Source: Arenimonas sp. (lineage in GTDB: Bacteria > Pseudomonadota > Alphaproteobacteria > Rhizobiales > Rhizobiaceae). From it: a DNA stretch of 64,000 nucleotides. The notes under the pieces were generated by a model that saw only the letters and a list, made by a program, of their open reading frames with translations, ran no database searches and had not been told where the DNA came from. The position numbers and the translations under genes are program-made. The stretch is taken from positions 56,383 to 120,382 of the forward strand of contig JAIBEK010000042.1 in NCBI GenBank assembly GCA_019459145.1, given 5' to 3'. Position 1 is the stretch's first letter. Each line of letters starts with the position of its first letter. Positions 32,788 through 41,301 of this stretch are shown in pieces.

Positions 32788-33819
32788 TCAGGCGGCCTTC
32801 TTGGCCTTGATCAGGCCGCGATTGATCAACAGCTCGGCGATCTGTACGGCGTTGAGCGCGGCGCCCTTGCGCAGGTTGTCGGAAACGATCCACATGTTGA
32901 GGCCGTTCTCGACCGTCGCGTCCTCGCGGATGCGCGAGATGAAGGTCGCATCCTCGCCGGCGCATTCGAGCGGGGTGATGTAGCCGCCGTTCTCGTGCTT
33001 GTCGATGACGAGGCAACCCGGCGCTTCGCGCAGGATGTCGCGCGCCTGGTCGGCGGTGATCTCGTTTTCGAACTCGATGTTGACCGATTCCGAATGGCCG
33101 ATGAAGACGGGAACGCGGACCGCGGTGCAGGTGACCCTGATCTTCGGGTCGAGCATCTTCTTGGTCTCGGCGAGCACCTTCCACTCTTCCTTCGTGTAGC
33201 CGTCTTCCATGAACACGTCGATGTGCGGGATGACGTTGAAGGCGATGCGCTTGGTGAACTTCTTCGCCTCGATCGGATCGGCGACGAAGACGGCGCGCGT
33301 CTGGGTGAACAGTTCGTCCATGCCCTCCTTGCCGGCGCCGGAGACCGACTGGTAGGTCGACACAACGATGCGCTTGATCTTGGCGAAGTCATGCAGCGGC
33401 TTCAGCGCCACGACGAGCTGGGCGGTCGAGCAATTCGGATTGGCGATGATGTTGCGCTTCTTGAAGTCGACGATTGCATCCGGGTTCACTTCCGGAACGA
33501 TCAGCGGAACGTCGGCGTCGTAGCGCCAGGCGGACGAGTTGTCGATCACGACGCAGCCCTGGGCGCCGATCTTCGGCGACCACTTCTGCGAAATCGTGCC
33601 GCCGGCCGACATCAGGCAGATGTCGGTGTCGGAGAAATCATAGTTCTCCAGGTTCTGTACCTTCAGGACCTTGTCGCCGAAGGAGACTTCGGTGCCCTGC
33701 GAGCGGGCCGAAGCGAGCGCCACCACTTCGTCGGCCGGAAACCCGCGTTCGGAGAGGATGTTGAGCATTTCGCGCCCGACATTGCCGGTGGCGCCTACGA
33801 TTGCGATCTTGAAACCCAT
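32788..33819 (-). CDS. asd: Aspartate-semialdehyde dehydrogenase
   Basis: Asd reduces aspartyl phosphate to aspartate semialdehyde, the branch point for lysine/diaminopimelate, threonine and methionine. The N-terminal NADP motif GATGNVGREML starts near residue 8, the catalytic cysteine is in NPNCSTAQL (about residue 130), and RVPVFIGHSESVNIEF lies in the substrate half. The 343 residues starting MGFKIAIVGATG are standard; the upstream in-frame extension is not homologous. dapF, elsewhere in the window, acts later in the lysine branch. Confidence 0.97.
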   Translation of the reverse strand: MGFKIAIVGATGNVGREMLNILSERGFPADEVVALASARSQGTEVSFGDKVLKVQNLENYDFSDTDICLMSAGGTISQKWSPKIGAQGCVVIDNSSAWRYDADVPLIVPEVNPDAIVDFKKRNIIANPNCSTAQLVVALKPLHDFAKIKRIVVSTYQSVSGAGKEGMDELFTQTRAVFVADPIEAKKFTKRIAFNVIPHIDVFMEDGYTKEEWKVLAETKKMLDPKIRVTCTAVRVPVFIGHSESVNIEFENEITADQARDILREAPGCLVIDKHENGGYITPLECAGEDATFISRIREDATVENGLNMWIVSDNLRKGAALNAVQIAELLINRGLIKAKKAA

Positions 33820-34192
33820 TAAAATTGCTCTCTTTCTGTCTCTCCTCGGGTGGTGAGGGGGGAGCCGCGCTGCAAGCGCGCCTTCCTTGTCCCCGGCCGT
33901 GCCGGGGAGAGAGCGGGGGCCAGAGACGTCAGACGGTTTTCGTCGTCGTTTTGGCTTTGGTCGTGAATGAAACCGAGATGCGCCCGTCCATCCCGGCGCC
34001 GTGCGCCGGGCTCGATCCGTCTGCGATGTGCGAGCAGAAAGAATACATGAGCGAATCCCTATTCCCGCCGAGCTATTAAGAGGTTTTGCGTGAGAGTCAA
34101 GCACAAGCCTGCGGCCTTGGCGGATCGGCCGCTTGATATGCGGAAGTGGCTATGGAAGATTACAGTCTCGCGTCCTTCCGCTCCGGTTTCCC
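33820..34192. other. Divergent intergenic region between asd and GNAT gene
   Basis: This 373-bp gap has no convincing gene. It holds two compact hairpins in the asd leader: CGCGCT/AGCGCG (33866-33880) and TCCCCGGC/GCCGGGGA (33890-33908). They may be a structured asd 5' UTR or part of a dispersed palindromic repeat; I recognise no known riboswitch. Confidence 0.4.
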
Positions 34193-34750
34193 ATGACAGT
34201 CACCCTTCGAGACGCTTTGGCGGCCGATCTTGCCGCGATTACGCCGATCTATGCCGAGGCGGTGAATTCGGGCACCGCGAGCTACGAGCTCGTCGCTCCC
34301 GACGAGGTCGAGATGAACAGGCGATTCGAGGCGATCACCCATCAGGGCTATCCCTATATCGTCGCCGTCGATCCGTCCGGCAGGGTGCTCGGCTATGCCT
34401 ATGCCTCGGCCTTCCGCACCCGTCCCGCCTATCGCTGGCTGGTCGAGGATTCGATCTACATCGCGGCGGAGGCGCGCGGCCGTGGTATCGGCAAGATGCT
34501 GCTCGAGGCCCTGGTACTGCGCTCGACCGCCCTCGGCTTCCGGCAGATGGTGGCCGTCATCGGTGGGGCGAGCCTCGCCTCGATCGCCCTTCACCGGGCT
34601 TGCGGTTTTCGTCCGGCCGGAACCTTGACCGGAACGGGCTTCAAGCTCGGCCAATGGCTTGATACGGCCTTCATGCAGATCGCGCTCGGCGACGGCGATA
34701 CCAGCGATCCCGATCCGGCGCGCTATCCAGGCACGCTCTTTGCCGGATAG
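34193..34750 (+). CDS. GNAT-family N-acetyltransferase (phosphinothricin acetyltransferase-like)
   Basis: An acetyl-CoA-dependent acetyltransferase related to the PAT/MnaT group, which acetylates amino-acid-like amines. VEDSIYIAAEARGRGIGKMLLEALV (from about residue 82) carries the acetyl-CoA pyrophosphate-binding R-G-x-G-x-G loop, and ASLASIALHRACGF is the motif B region. ATG 34193 gives 185 residues. It meets the DUF2794 gene tail to tail with 3 bases between. The natural substrate is not determined by the sequence. Confidence 0.85.
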   Translation: MTVTLRDALAADLAAITPIYAEAVNSGTASYELVAPDEVEMNRRFEAITHQGYPYIVAVDPSGRVLGYAYASAFRTRPAYRWLVEDSIYIAAEARGRGIGKMLLEALVLRSTALGFRQMVAVIGGASLASIALHRACGFRPAGTLTGTGFKLGQWLDTAFMQIALGDGDTSDPDPARYPGTLFAG

Positions 34751-34753
34751 GAG

Positions 34754-35152
34754 CTAATCGACCAGCTTGAGGGTCCGGTCGAACACCTTCAGCACCTGTT
34801 TCAGGTCATGCCCGCGCTTGAGGATCCGGCCATCGGCACCGATCACCGAAAAGGCCCCCTGCTTGGCGGCAAGCTTCGGATCCTTTTCGATCCGATAGAG
34901 CGGGTATTCGCCGGCGCGCTTGAACACGGAGAAAACGGCTTTGTCCTTCAGATGATCGATCGCATAGTCGCGCCAGGCGCCCTCGCCGACCATGCGGCCG
35001 TAGATCCACAAGATCGCATCCAGTTCGCGGCGATGGAAGGTGACGGGCAGCGGATCGCGGGACTGGCGATATTGATGGATGTCGACGATGGCGGCGGCAC
35101 CTGCGTCGCGGTTGCCGCTCTCTTCGGCGCCTGAATCCGACTGATCGCTCAT
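34754..35152 (-). CDS. DUF2794 family protein
   Basis: A 132-residue alphaproteobacterial protein of the DUF2794 family, function unknown. The first 40 residues are polar and Ser/Asp/Glu-rich; the conserved part is VTFHRRELDAILWIYGRMVGEGAWRDYAID through AVFSVFKRAGEYPLYRIEKDPKL. No signal or membrane segment is visible. ATG 35152 (MSDQSDSG) is preferred over a longer frame. Confidence 0.8.
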   Translation of the reverse strand: MSDQSDSGAEESGNRDAGAAAIVDIHQYRQSRDPLPVTFHRRELDAILWIYGRMVGEGAWRDYAIDHLKDKAVFSVFKRAGEYPLYRIEKDPKLAAKQGAFSVIGADGRILKRGHDLKQVLKVFDRTLKLVD

Positions 35153-35229
35153 GGAAGTGTCAAGACCTCGCCTTCGTGACGGACAGATGACAGTCTGCCT
35201 CATGGGGTCGAAATTGCAAGTCTCGGGCT

Positions 35230-36180
35230 TCAGCCGCGGCTGCGGTTGTCGAACTCGGCGATCACGAGGTCGCGCATGCGCTGTGCGACCGGCGTCATGC
35301 GCCGCGCCGTCAGGCTGATCAGGTGGTAGGGCGCGACGCGGATCGGCTCGAGGATGTCGAGTGGCAGCAGGCCGGAGCCCGTGGTGTGGCGACAGAGCAG
35401 TTCCGAGACCTCGCGCGACATAGGCGCGATCGCGTTCGATGCGGCGAGCATGGCGATCATCACCAGCAGCGAGGTGGTGTTGACGATGTTCGACGGGATC
35501 GGTGCGCCCTGCGCGATGAAGACGCCCTCCAGGGCCTGGCGCACCGGCGCGCCAGGTGCCTGCATGACCCAGGGGAAGTGGACCAGATCGGCCATCGTCA
35601 GTTTCTCGGCATAGGCCAGCGGATGGCTCTGGTGGATCAGCAGGTCCACCTCCTCGGCCAGCACGCCGTTGATGGTGAATTGGCGGGCGTCGATCTTCGC
35701 CGGAATGCGCCCGAGGACGAAGTCGAGTTGTCCGGCGAGAAGTTCGGCGATCAGCGCATCGCTGGGAGCAACCTCGACATGCACGTCGGCGGTCTCGGCT
35801 TCGGCCTTCAGCGCCTGGATCGCCGGCACGACGAAACCCACGGCGCCGCCGGTCACGGCGCCGACCCTGACCGTTCCCGTCAGGCCGCGGCGGATGGCAT
35901 CGACCTCGCGCGCCGCCTCGCGGATCTCCTCCAAAAGATTCTCCGCCCGGCGCGCCAGCGCGCAGCCGATCGCCGTCGCCTCCATGCCCTTGGGCGTGCG
36001 CATGAAGATCGGCGCTCCCACATGCCGCTCGATCTCGGCCAGCATGCGCGATGCGGCTGGCTGGGTGATCGACAGCGCGTTGGCCGCCAGGCTCAGCTGA
36101 CCATAGTCGGCAATGGCGCGAATCAGGCTGAAATGTTTGGGCAGGAGACGGTTGGCGAGCTTTTCGGACATCAAGGACAT
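35230..36180 (-). CDS. gbpR: LysR-type regulator GbpR of the chvE sugar locus
   Basis: A LysR-type transcription factor. The N-terminal winged HTH (LIRAIADYGQLSLAANALSITQPAASRMLAEIERHVGAPIF, about residues 18-60) is followed by an effector-binding domain. It is divergent from chvE, exactly the position of the Agrobacterium gene gbpR, whose product controls chvE in response to arabinose, galactose or fucose. That identity is inferred from family plus location. A second ATG nine bases downstream is possible. 316 residues. Confidence 0.85.
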   Translation of the reverse strand: MSLMSEKLANRLLPKHFSLIRAIADYGQLSLAANALSITQPAASRMLAEIERHVGAPIFMRTPKGMEATAIGCALARRAENLLEEIREAAREVDAIRRGLTGTVRVGAVTGGAVGFVVPAIQALKAEAETADVHVEVAPSDALIAELLAGQLDFVLGRIPAKIDARQFTINGVLAEEVDLLIHQSHPLAYAEKLTMADLVHFPWVMQAPGAPVRQALEGVFIAQGAPIPSNIVNTTSLLVMIAMLAASNAIAPMSREVSELLCRHTTGSGLLPLDILEPIRVAPYHLISLTARRMTPVAQRMRDLVIAEFDNRSRG

Positions 36181-36187
36181 ATCAATT

Positions 36188-36226
36188 ACGGTATGCAGAA
36201 AGTCAAACTAATCATTTGAACGGTAT
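36188..36226. promoter_or_regulatory. Candidate GbpR operator: paired ACGGTAT boxes
   Basis: ACGGTAT occurs at 36188-36194 and again at 36220-36226, 32 bp apart (about three helical turns), in the gbpR/chvE divergent region. The second copy overlaps the candidate chvE promoter. Spacing and place suit a LysR regulator; binding is not shown. Confidence 0.4.
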
Positions 36227-36243
36227 ATCCGAAGCGCTATGAC
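36216..36243 (+). promoter_or_regulatory. Candidate sigma70 promoter for chvE
   Basis: TTGAAC (36216-36221), 16-bp spacer, TATGAC (36238-36243), about 100 bp before the chvE start. Confidence 0.45.
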
Positions 36244-36341
36244 TCGGCTCGGATCAGGCGGGCCTTATGTTGCCGCCGGTTCTTGCACTGTACGGTTGCC
36301 AGACGGAGCTGGAGCCGGACGATCAGCCAGGGAGGAATTCC

Positions 36342-37412
36342 GTGAAGAAAATCACTAGTCTTATTGCGTCTGTCGCGCTGGGCATTTCGGTGTTCGCGTC
36401 GCAGGCAATTGCGGAAACGAAAGGCGTTGTCGGTATCTCGATGCCGACCAAGACGTCGACGCGCTGGATCTCGGATGGCGAGACCATGGAAAAGCTGTTC
36501 AAGGAAGCCGGCTACGAGCCCGACCTGCAGTTCGCCGATGACGATATCCCGAACCAGCTTGCCCAGATCGAGAACATGGTGACCAAGGGCGCCAAGGTGC
36601 TCGTGATCGGCGCCATCGACGGCACCACGCTGTCGGACATCCTGCAGAAGGCCGCCGATGCTGGCGTCAAGGTCATTGCTTATGACCGCCTGATCCGTGA
36701 TTCCGGCAATGTCGACTACTACGCCACGTTCGACAATTTCCAGGTCGGCGTGCTCCAGGCCACCAGCCTCGTCGACGGCCTCAAGGCCAAGTTCGGCGAC
36801 ACCAAGCCGTGGAACGTAGAGCTGTTCGGCGGTTCGCCGGACGACAACAACGCCTTCTTCTTCTATGACGGCGCCATGTCTGTCCTGCAGCCGATGATCG
36901 ACAGCGGCGACGTCGTCGTGAAGTCCGGCCAGCAGGGTATGGAACAGGTCGGTACGCTCCGTTGGGACGGCACCGTTGCCCAGGCCCGCATGGAGAACCT
37001 GCTGTCCTCGACCTACACCGAAGACAAGGTCCACGGCGTGCTGTCGCCCTATGACGGCCTGTCGATCGGTATCCTCTCGGCCCTGAAGGGCGTCGGCTAT
37101 GGCTCGGGCGACATGGCAATGCCGATCGTCACCGGCCAGGATGCCGAGCTTCCCTCGGTCAAGTCGATCCTCGCCGACGAGCAGTACTCGACCGTGTTCA
37201 AGGATACCCGCGAGCTCGCCAAGGTCGCCGTTTCGATGGTCGATGCCGTGATGGAAGGCAAGGAGCCGGAAGTCACCGACACCAAGACCTACAACAACGG
37301 CGTCAAGGTCGTTCCGTCCCACCTGCTCAAGCCGGTGGCCGTGGACAAGGCCAACATCAAGGACGTGATGGTCTCCTCCGGCTACTACACCGCCGAGCAG
37401 ATCGACAACTGA
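36342..37412 (+). CDS. chvE: Periplasmic sugar-binding protein ChvE
   Basis: ChvE binds galactose, arabinose, glucose, fucose and related sugars for the ABC importer; in Agrobacterium it also presents sugars to the VirA sensor. The signal peptide [24 protein letters not shown] is cut after about residue 24. [52 protein letters not shown] and [22 protein letters not shown] closely match ChvE. GTG 36342 follows GGAGG by 6 bases and gives 356 residues. A terminator hairpin lies before gguA. Confidence 0.96.
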   Translation: MKKITSLIASVALGISVFASQAIAETKGVVGISMPTKTSTRWISDGETMEKLFKEAGYEPDLQFADDDIPNQLAQIENMVTKGAKVLVIGAIDGTTLSDILQKAADAGVKVIAYDRLIRDSGNVDYYATFDNFQVGVLQATSLVDGLKAKFGDTKPWNVELFGGSPDDNNAFFFYDGAMSVLQPMIDSGDVVVKSGQQGMEQVGTLRWDGTVAQARMENLLSSTYTEDKVHGVLSPYDGLSIGILSALKGVGYGSGDMAMPIVTGQDAELPSVKSILADEQYSTVFKDTRELAKVAVSMVDAVMEGKEPEVTDTKTYNNGVKVVPSHLLKPVAVDKANIKDVMVSSGYYTAEQIDN

Positions 37413-37426
37413 TCTCTTGATTGACC

Positions 37427-37454
37427 GGGTCCGCGATTCGTCGCGGACCCTTTT
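37427..37454 (+). terminator. Terminator/attenuator between chvE and gguA
   Basis: Perfect 10-bp stem GGGTCCGCGA / TCGCGGACCC with a TTCG loop and TTTT directly after. It sits 15 bp after the chvE stop and would let chvE be expressed above the transporter genes by partial read-through. Confidence 0.9.
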
Positions 37455-37525
37455 CCCGTAGCATTTAGGGAGCTTGCGCCGCCGGATTGACGATCGTGTC
37501 GCCGCGCCGCGCCGGAATTCTGCAC

Positions 37526-39061
37526 ATGGACAACATCATTCTCGAGATGCGCGGCATCACCAAGACGTTTCCGGGCGTAAAGGCCCTGGACAATGTCAGT
37601 TTCAAGGTGCGCGAAGGCGAGATCCACGCGCTGGTCGGCGAGAACGGTGCCGGCAAGTCGACCCTGATGAAAGTTCTCTCGGGGGTCTATCCCGCCGGCA
37701 GCTACGAGGGCGAGATCCACTTCGACAACGAAGTCCGCCGCTTCTCGACCATTTCCGACAGCGAAGAGCTCGGCATCATCATTATTCACCAGGAACTGGC
37801 GCTGGTGCCGCTGCTCTCGATCGCCGAGAACATCTTCCTCGGCAACGAGATCGCCAGCAATGGCGTGATCAACTGGCCGGCGACCTTTGCCCGCACGCAG
37901 GAGCTGCTGGCGAAAGTCGGCCTGAAGGACGCGCCCTCGACGCTGATCACCGACATCGGGGTGGGCAAGCAGCAGCTGGTGGAAATCGCCAAGGCGCTTT
38001 CCAAGAAGGTTCGGCTGCTGATCCTCGACGAGCCGACCGCCTCGCTCAACGAGACCGATTCCGACGCCCTGCTCAACCTGTTGATGGAATTCCGCAAGCA
38101 GGGCATGACCTCGATCATCATTTCCCACAAGCTCAACGAAATCCGCAAGGTGGCCGACCAGATCACCATCCTGCGCGATGGCGGAGCCGTCGAGACGCTT
38201 GACTGTCATACCCAGGAGATCACCGAGGACCGCATCATCAGCGGCATGGTCGGCCGGGCGATGGAAGACCGCTATCCGCCGCGCGACCCGAAGATCGGCG
38301 AGACCCTGCTGGAGGTGAAGAACTGGAACGTCTTCCACCAGAACCACCGCGACCGACAGTTCCTGCATGACGTGAACTTCACCGTGCGCGCCGGCGAAGT
38401 GGTCGGCATTGCCGGCCTGATGGGCGCCGGGCGTACCGAAACCGCGATGAGCCTGTTCGGCAAGTCCTGGGGCCACAAGATTTCCGGCCAGGTGCTCATG
38501 CACGGCAAGCCGGTCGACGTCAGCACGATCCCCAAGGCGATCGGTGCCGGCCTTGCCTACGTCACCGAGGACCGAAAGCATCTCGGCCTCGTGCTCAACA
38601 ACAACATCATGCACAATACCACGCTCGCCAATCTCGACGGCGTGTCGAACAACGGCTTCATCGACGAGCGCAAGGAGGCCCGCGTCGCGACCGACTATCG
38701 CTCCAAGCTTCGCATTCGCTCCCACTCGATCTATCAGGAAACCGTCAATCTCTCCGGCGGCAACCAGCAGAAGGTGGTGCTGTCGAAATGGCTGTTCACC
38801 GATCCGCAGGTGCTGATTCTCGACGAGCCGACGCGCGGCATCGACGTTGGGGCGAAATTCGAAATCTATACCATCATCAACCAGCTAGCCGCAGAGGGTA
38901 AGGGCATCCTGATGATCTCGTCGGAAATGCCCGAACTGCTCGGAACCTGTGACCGGATCTACGTGATGAACGAAGGCCGGATCGTCGCCGAACTCTCCAA
39001 GGGCGAAGCGAGCCAGGAATCCATCATGCGTGCCATCATGCGCTCGGGGGAGAAACACTAA
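37526..39061 (+). CDS. gguA: Sugar ABC transporter ATP-binding protein GguA
   Basis: A two-domain ATPase of the multiple-sugar (MmsA/XylG-like) importer family that powers uptake of ChvE-bound sugars. The first domain has Walker [10 protein letters not shown] (about residues 39-47), [13 protein letters not shown] as Walker B; the second has a degenerate Walker A (GLMGAGRTE) but a full LSGGNQQK signature and [11 protein letters not shown]. Such asymmetry is normal for this family. ATG 37526 gives 511 residues. It overlaps gguB by one base (TAATG). Confidence 0.95.
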   Translation: MDNIILEMRGITKTFPGVKALDNVSFKVREGEIHALVGENGAGKSTLMKVLSGVYPAGSYEGEIHFDNEVRRFSTISDSEELGIIIIHQELALVPLLSIAENIFLGNEIASNGVINWPATFARTQELLAKVGLKDAPSTLITDIGVGKQQLVEIAKALSKKVRLLILDEPTASLNETDSDALLNLLMEFRKQGMTSIIISHKLNEIRKVADQITILRDGGAVETLDCHTQEITEDRIISGMVGRAMEDRYPPRDPKIGETLLEVKNWNVFHQNHRDRQFLHDVNFTVRAGEVVGIAGLMGAGRTETAMSLFGKSWGHKISGQVLMHGKPVDVSTIPKAIGAGLAYVTEDRKHLGLVLNNNIMHNTTLANLDGVSNNGFIDERKEARVATDYRSKLRIRSHSIYQETVNLSGGNQQKVVLSKWLFTDPQVLILDEPTRGIDVGAKFEIYTIINQLAAEGKGILMISSEMPELLGTCDRIYVMNEGRIVAELSKGEASQESIMRAIMRSGEKH

Positions 39062-40272
39062 TGGCAATCGAAACCCGCACCGAAACCCCGAAAGTTTCCG
39101 TCAGCGATTATCTTCGCAAGAATATCCGCGAATACGGCCTGTTGCTGGCGCTCGTCGTCATCATGCTGCTGTTCCAGTTCCTGACCGGTGGCGTTCTGTT
39201 CAAGCCGGTCAACATCACCAATCTGGTGCTGCAGAACTCGTTCATCATCATCATGGCGCTCGGCATGCTGCTGATCATCGTTGCCGGGCATATCGACCTT
39301 TCGGTCGGCTCGATCGTCGCCTTCATCGGCGGCATATCGGCGATCATGCTGGTCAAATGGGGCTGGCACTTCTCGCTCGTCGTGCCGCTGTGTCTGATCA
39401 TCGGCGCCGCCATGGGTGCCGCCCAGGGTTACTGGGTCGCCTACCAGAAGATCCCGTCCTTCATCGTCACGCTCGCCGGCATGCTGGTCTTCCGCGGGCT
39501 GACCTATGTGGTGCTGGAAGGCCGGCCGATCGGTCCGTTCCCCAAGGAATTCCAGCTTCTGTCGACCGGCTTCATCCCGGACTTCCTGTCGTTCACCGAT
39601 CCGGCCACGAGCGTCGTCAAGAACTATGTGGCTCTGATCGCCGTCCTCGCACTCGTCGGCTGGGCGATCTATTCGGGCCTGAAGAATCGCAACCTCAACG
39701 AAAAGCACGGCACGCCGAACGAACCCTTCGTCTTCTTCGCCGGCCAGATGGCGGTCATCAGCGTCGTGGCGATCTTCCTCGGCTTCCAGTTGTCGACCTA
39801 TCGCGGCCTGCCGAACGTGCTCGTCGTCATGGGCGTGCTGATCGCCTTCTACACCTTCGTCACCACCCGATCGACCATCGGCCGGCGCATCTACGCCATG
39901 GGCGGCAACGAGAAAGCGGCCAAGCTCTCGGGCATCAATACCGAGCGGCTGACCTTCTATACCTTCGTCAACATGGGCGTGCTGGCCGCGCTCGCCGGCA
40001 TGATCATCGCCGCCCGTCTCAATTCGGCGACGCCGAAGGCCGGCGTCGGCTTCGAGCTCGACGTCATCGCCGCCTGCTTCATCGGCGGCGCCTCGGCCTC
40101 GGGTGGTGTCGGCCGCATCATCGGTGCGGTCATCGGCGCCTTCATCATGGGCGTGATGAACAACGGCATGTCGATCATGGGCATCGGCATCGACTACCAG
40201 CAACTGATCAAGGGTCTGGTGCTGCTCGCCGCCGTCTTCTTCGACGTCTACAACAAGAACAAAGCAGTCTGA
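39061..40272 (+). CDS. gguB: Sugar ABC transporter permease GguB
   Basis: The membrane permease of the ChvE-GguAB sugar importer, 403 residues. At least eight hydrophobic segments are visible, including LLLALVVIMLLFQFLTGG and IIIMALGMLLIIVAGHIDLSVGS; the GHIDLSVGS stretch and AMGGNEKAAKLSGIN are hallmarks of the XylH/RbsC-type permeases. The start overlaps the gguA stop, so the two are coupled. gguC follows 10 bp later. Confidence 0.95.
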   Translation: MAIETRTETPKVSVSDYLRKNIREYGLLLALVVIMLLFQFLTGGVLFKPVNITNLVLQNSFIIIMALGMLLIIVAGHIDLSVGSIVAFIGGISAIMLVKWGWHFSLVVPLCLIIGAAMGAAQGYWVAYQKIPSFIVTLAGMLVFRGLTYVVLEGRPIGPFPKEFQLLSTGFIPDFLSFTDPATSVVKNYVALIAVLALVGWAIYSGLKNRNLNEKHGTPNEPFVFFAGQMAVISVVAIFLGFQLSTYRGLPNVLVVMGVLIAFYTFVTTRSTIGRRIYAMGGNEKAAKLSGINTERLTFYTFVNMGVLAALAGMIIAARLNSATPKAGVGFELDVIAACFIGGASASGGVGRIIGAVIGAFIMGVMNNGMSIMGIGIDYQQLIKGLVLLAAVFFDVYNKNKAV

Positions 40273-40282
40273 GGTAAGAGAC

Positions 40283-41248
40283 ATGTATCTCTCGCAACTG
40301 AAGGATGGTGGCGTTATCTGCCGCCAGGGTGACTCCTCGCGCCTCGTGCCGGGCTTCTCCTCCACATACGACCTCGCCAAAGCCGCGATCGCGGCGGGCA
40401 TTTCGCTGGCCGATTGCATCGCCCAGCGCGGCGAAGGCCAGGTCGTCGATCTCGTGGCGCTCGCTGCCGCCGGCAAGCTCGACTGCCCGGTCCGTCATCC
40501 GGATCCGGCGCACATGTTCCTTACTGGCACGGGGCTTACCCACACCGGTTCGGCCTCAGCGCGCGACAGCATGCATGCCGATACCGTCGGCATGAGCGAT
40601 TCGATGAAGATGTTTCGCATGGGCCTCGAGGGCGGCAAGCCCAAGGTCGGCGAGACCGGCGTCCAGCCGGAATGGTTCTACAAGGGTACCGGCGTCAATG
40701 CGGTGGCGCCCGGCGCGCCGCTGGTTTCGCCCTCTTTTGCGCTGGATGGCGGCGAAGAGCCGGAAATCGCCGGCTTCTACCTGATCGGCAAGGACGGCAC
40801 GCCCTTCCGCCTCGGCTTTTCCATCGCCAACGAATTCTCCGATCACGTCACCGAGAAGATCAACTATCTCTACCTCGCCCATTCCAAGCTGCGCCCGGCC
40901 TCGTTCGGCCCGGAAATGCTGGTCGGCCCGCTGCCGGCGCATATCGAGGGCACCTCGCGCATCCTGCGCGGGGACAAGGTGATCTGGGAGAAGCCGTTCC
41001 TGTCGGGCGAGGACAATATGTCCCATACGATTGCCAATCTCGAATACCACCACTTCAAGTATGATCTCTTCCGCCAGCCGGGCGACCTGCATGTGCACAT
41101 GTTCGGCACGGCGACGCTGTCGTTCGCCGACGGCATCAAGGCCGAGGACGGTGATGTGTTCGAGGTCCGGGCGGGTGCGTTCGGCCTGCCGCTCAAGAAC
41201 CCGCTGGCGCGTGCCGCCGCCGGAAATCCTGACGTAACCATGCTCTGA
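40283..41248 (+). CDS. gguC: GguC, FAH-superfamily (AraD1-type) protein
   Basis: The third gene of the Agrobacterium-type gguABC set. The 321-residue protein looks like a fumarylacetoacetate-hydrolase-fold enzyme: EEPEIAGFYLIG (metal-binding E-x-E) and NEFSDHV with a further acidic ligand are visible. It is soluble with no signal peptide, so it is not part of the transporter. Position between the permease and an arabonate-type dehydratase suggests it acts on a 2-keto-3-deoxy sugar acid, perhaps as the dehydratase giving alpha-ketoglutarate semialdehyde; this is inference. Confidence 0.85.
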   Translation: MYLSQLKDGGVICRQGDSSRLVPGFSSTYDLAKAAIAAGISLADCIAQRGEGQVVDLVALAAAGKLDCPVRHPDPAHMFLTGTGLTHTGSASARDSMHADTVGMSDSMKMFRMGLEGGKPKVGETGVQPEWFYKGTGVNAVAPGAPLVSPSFALDGGEEPEIAGFYLIGKDGTPFRLGFSIANEFSDHVTEKINYLYLAHSKLRPASFGPEMLVGPLPAHIEGTSRILRGDKVIWEKPFLSGEDNMSHTIANLEYHHFKYDLFRQPGDLHVHMFGTATLSFADGIKAEDGDVFEVRAGAFGLPLKNPLARAAAGNPDVTML

Positions 41249-41301
41249 ATACGGACGCCGCGCGCGGCGCCACGCCACCAGCAAAGAGACAGAGAACAGC
41301 C

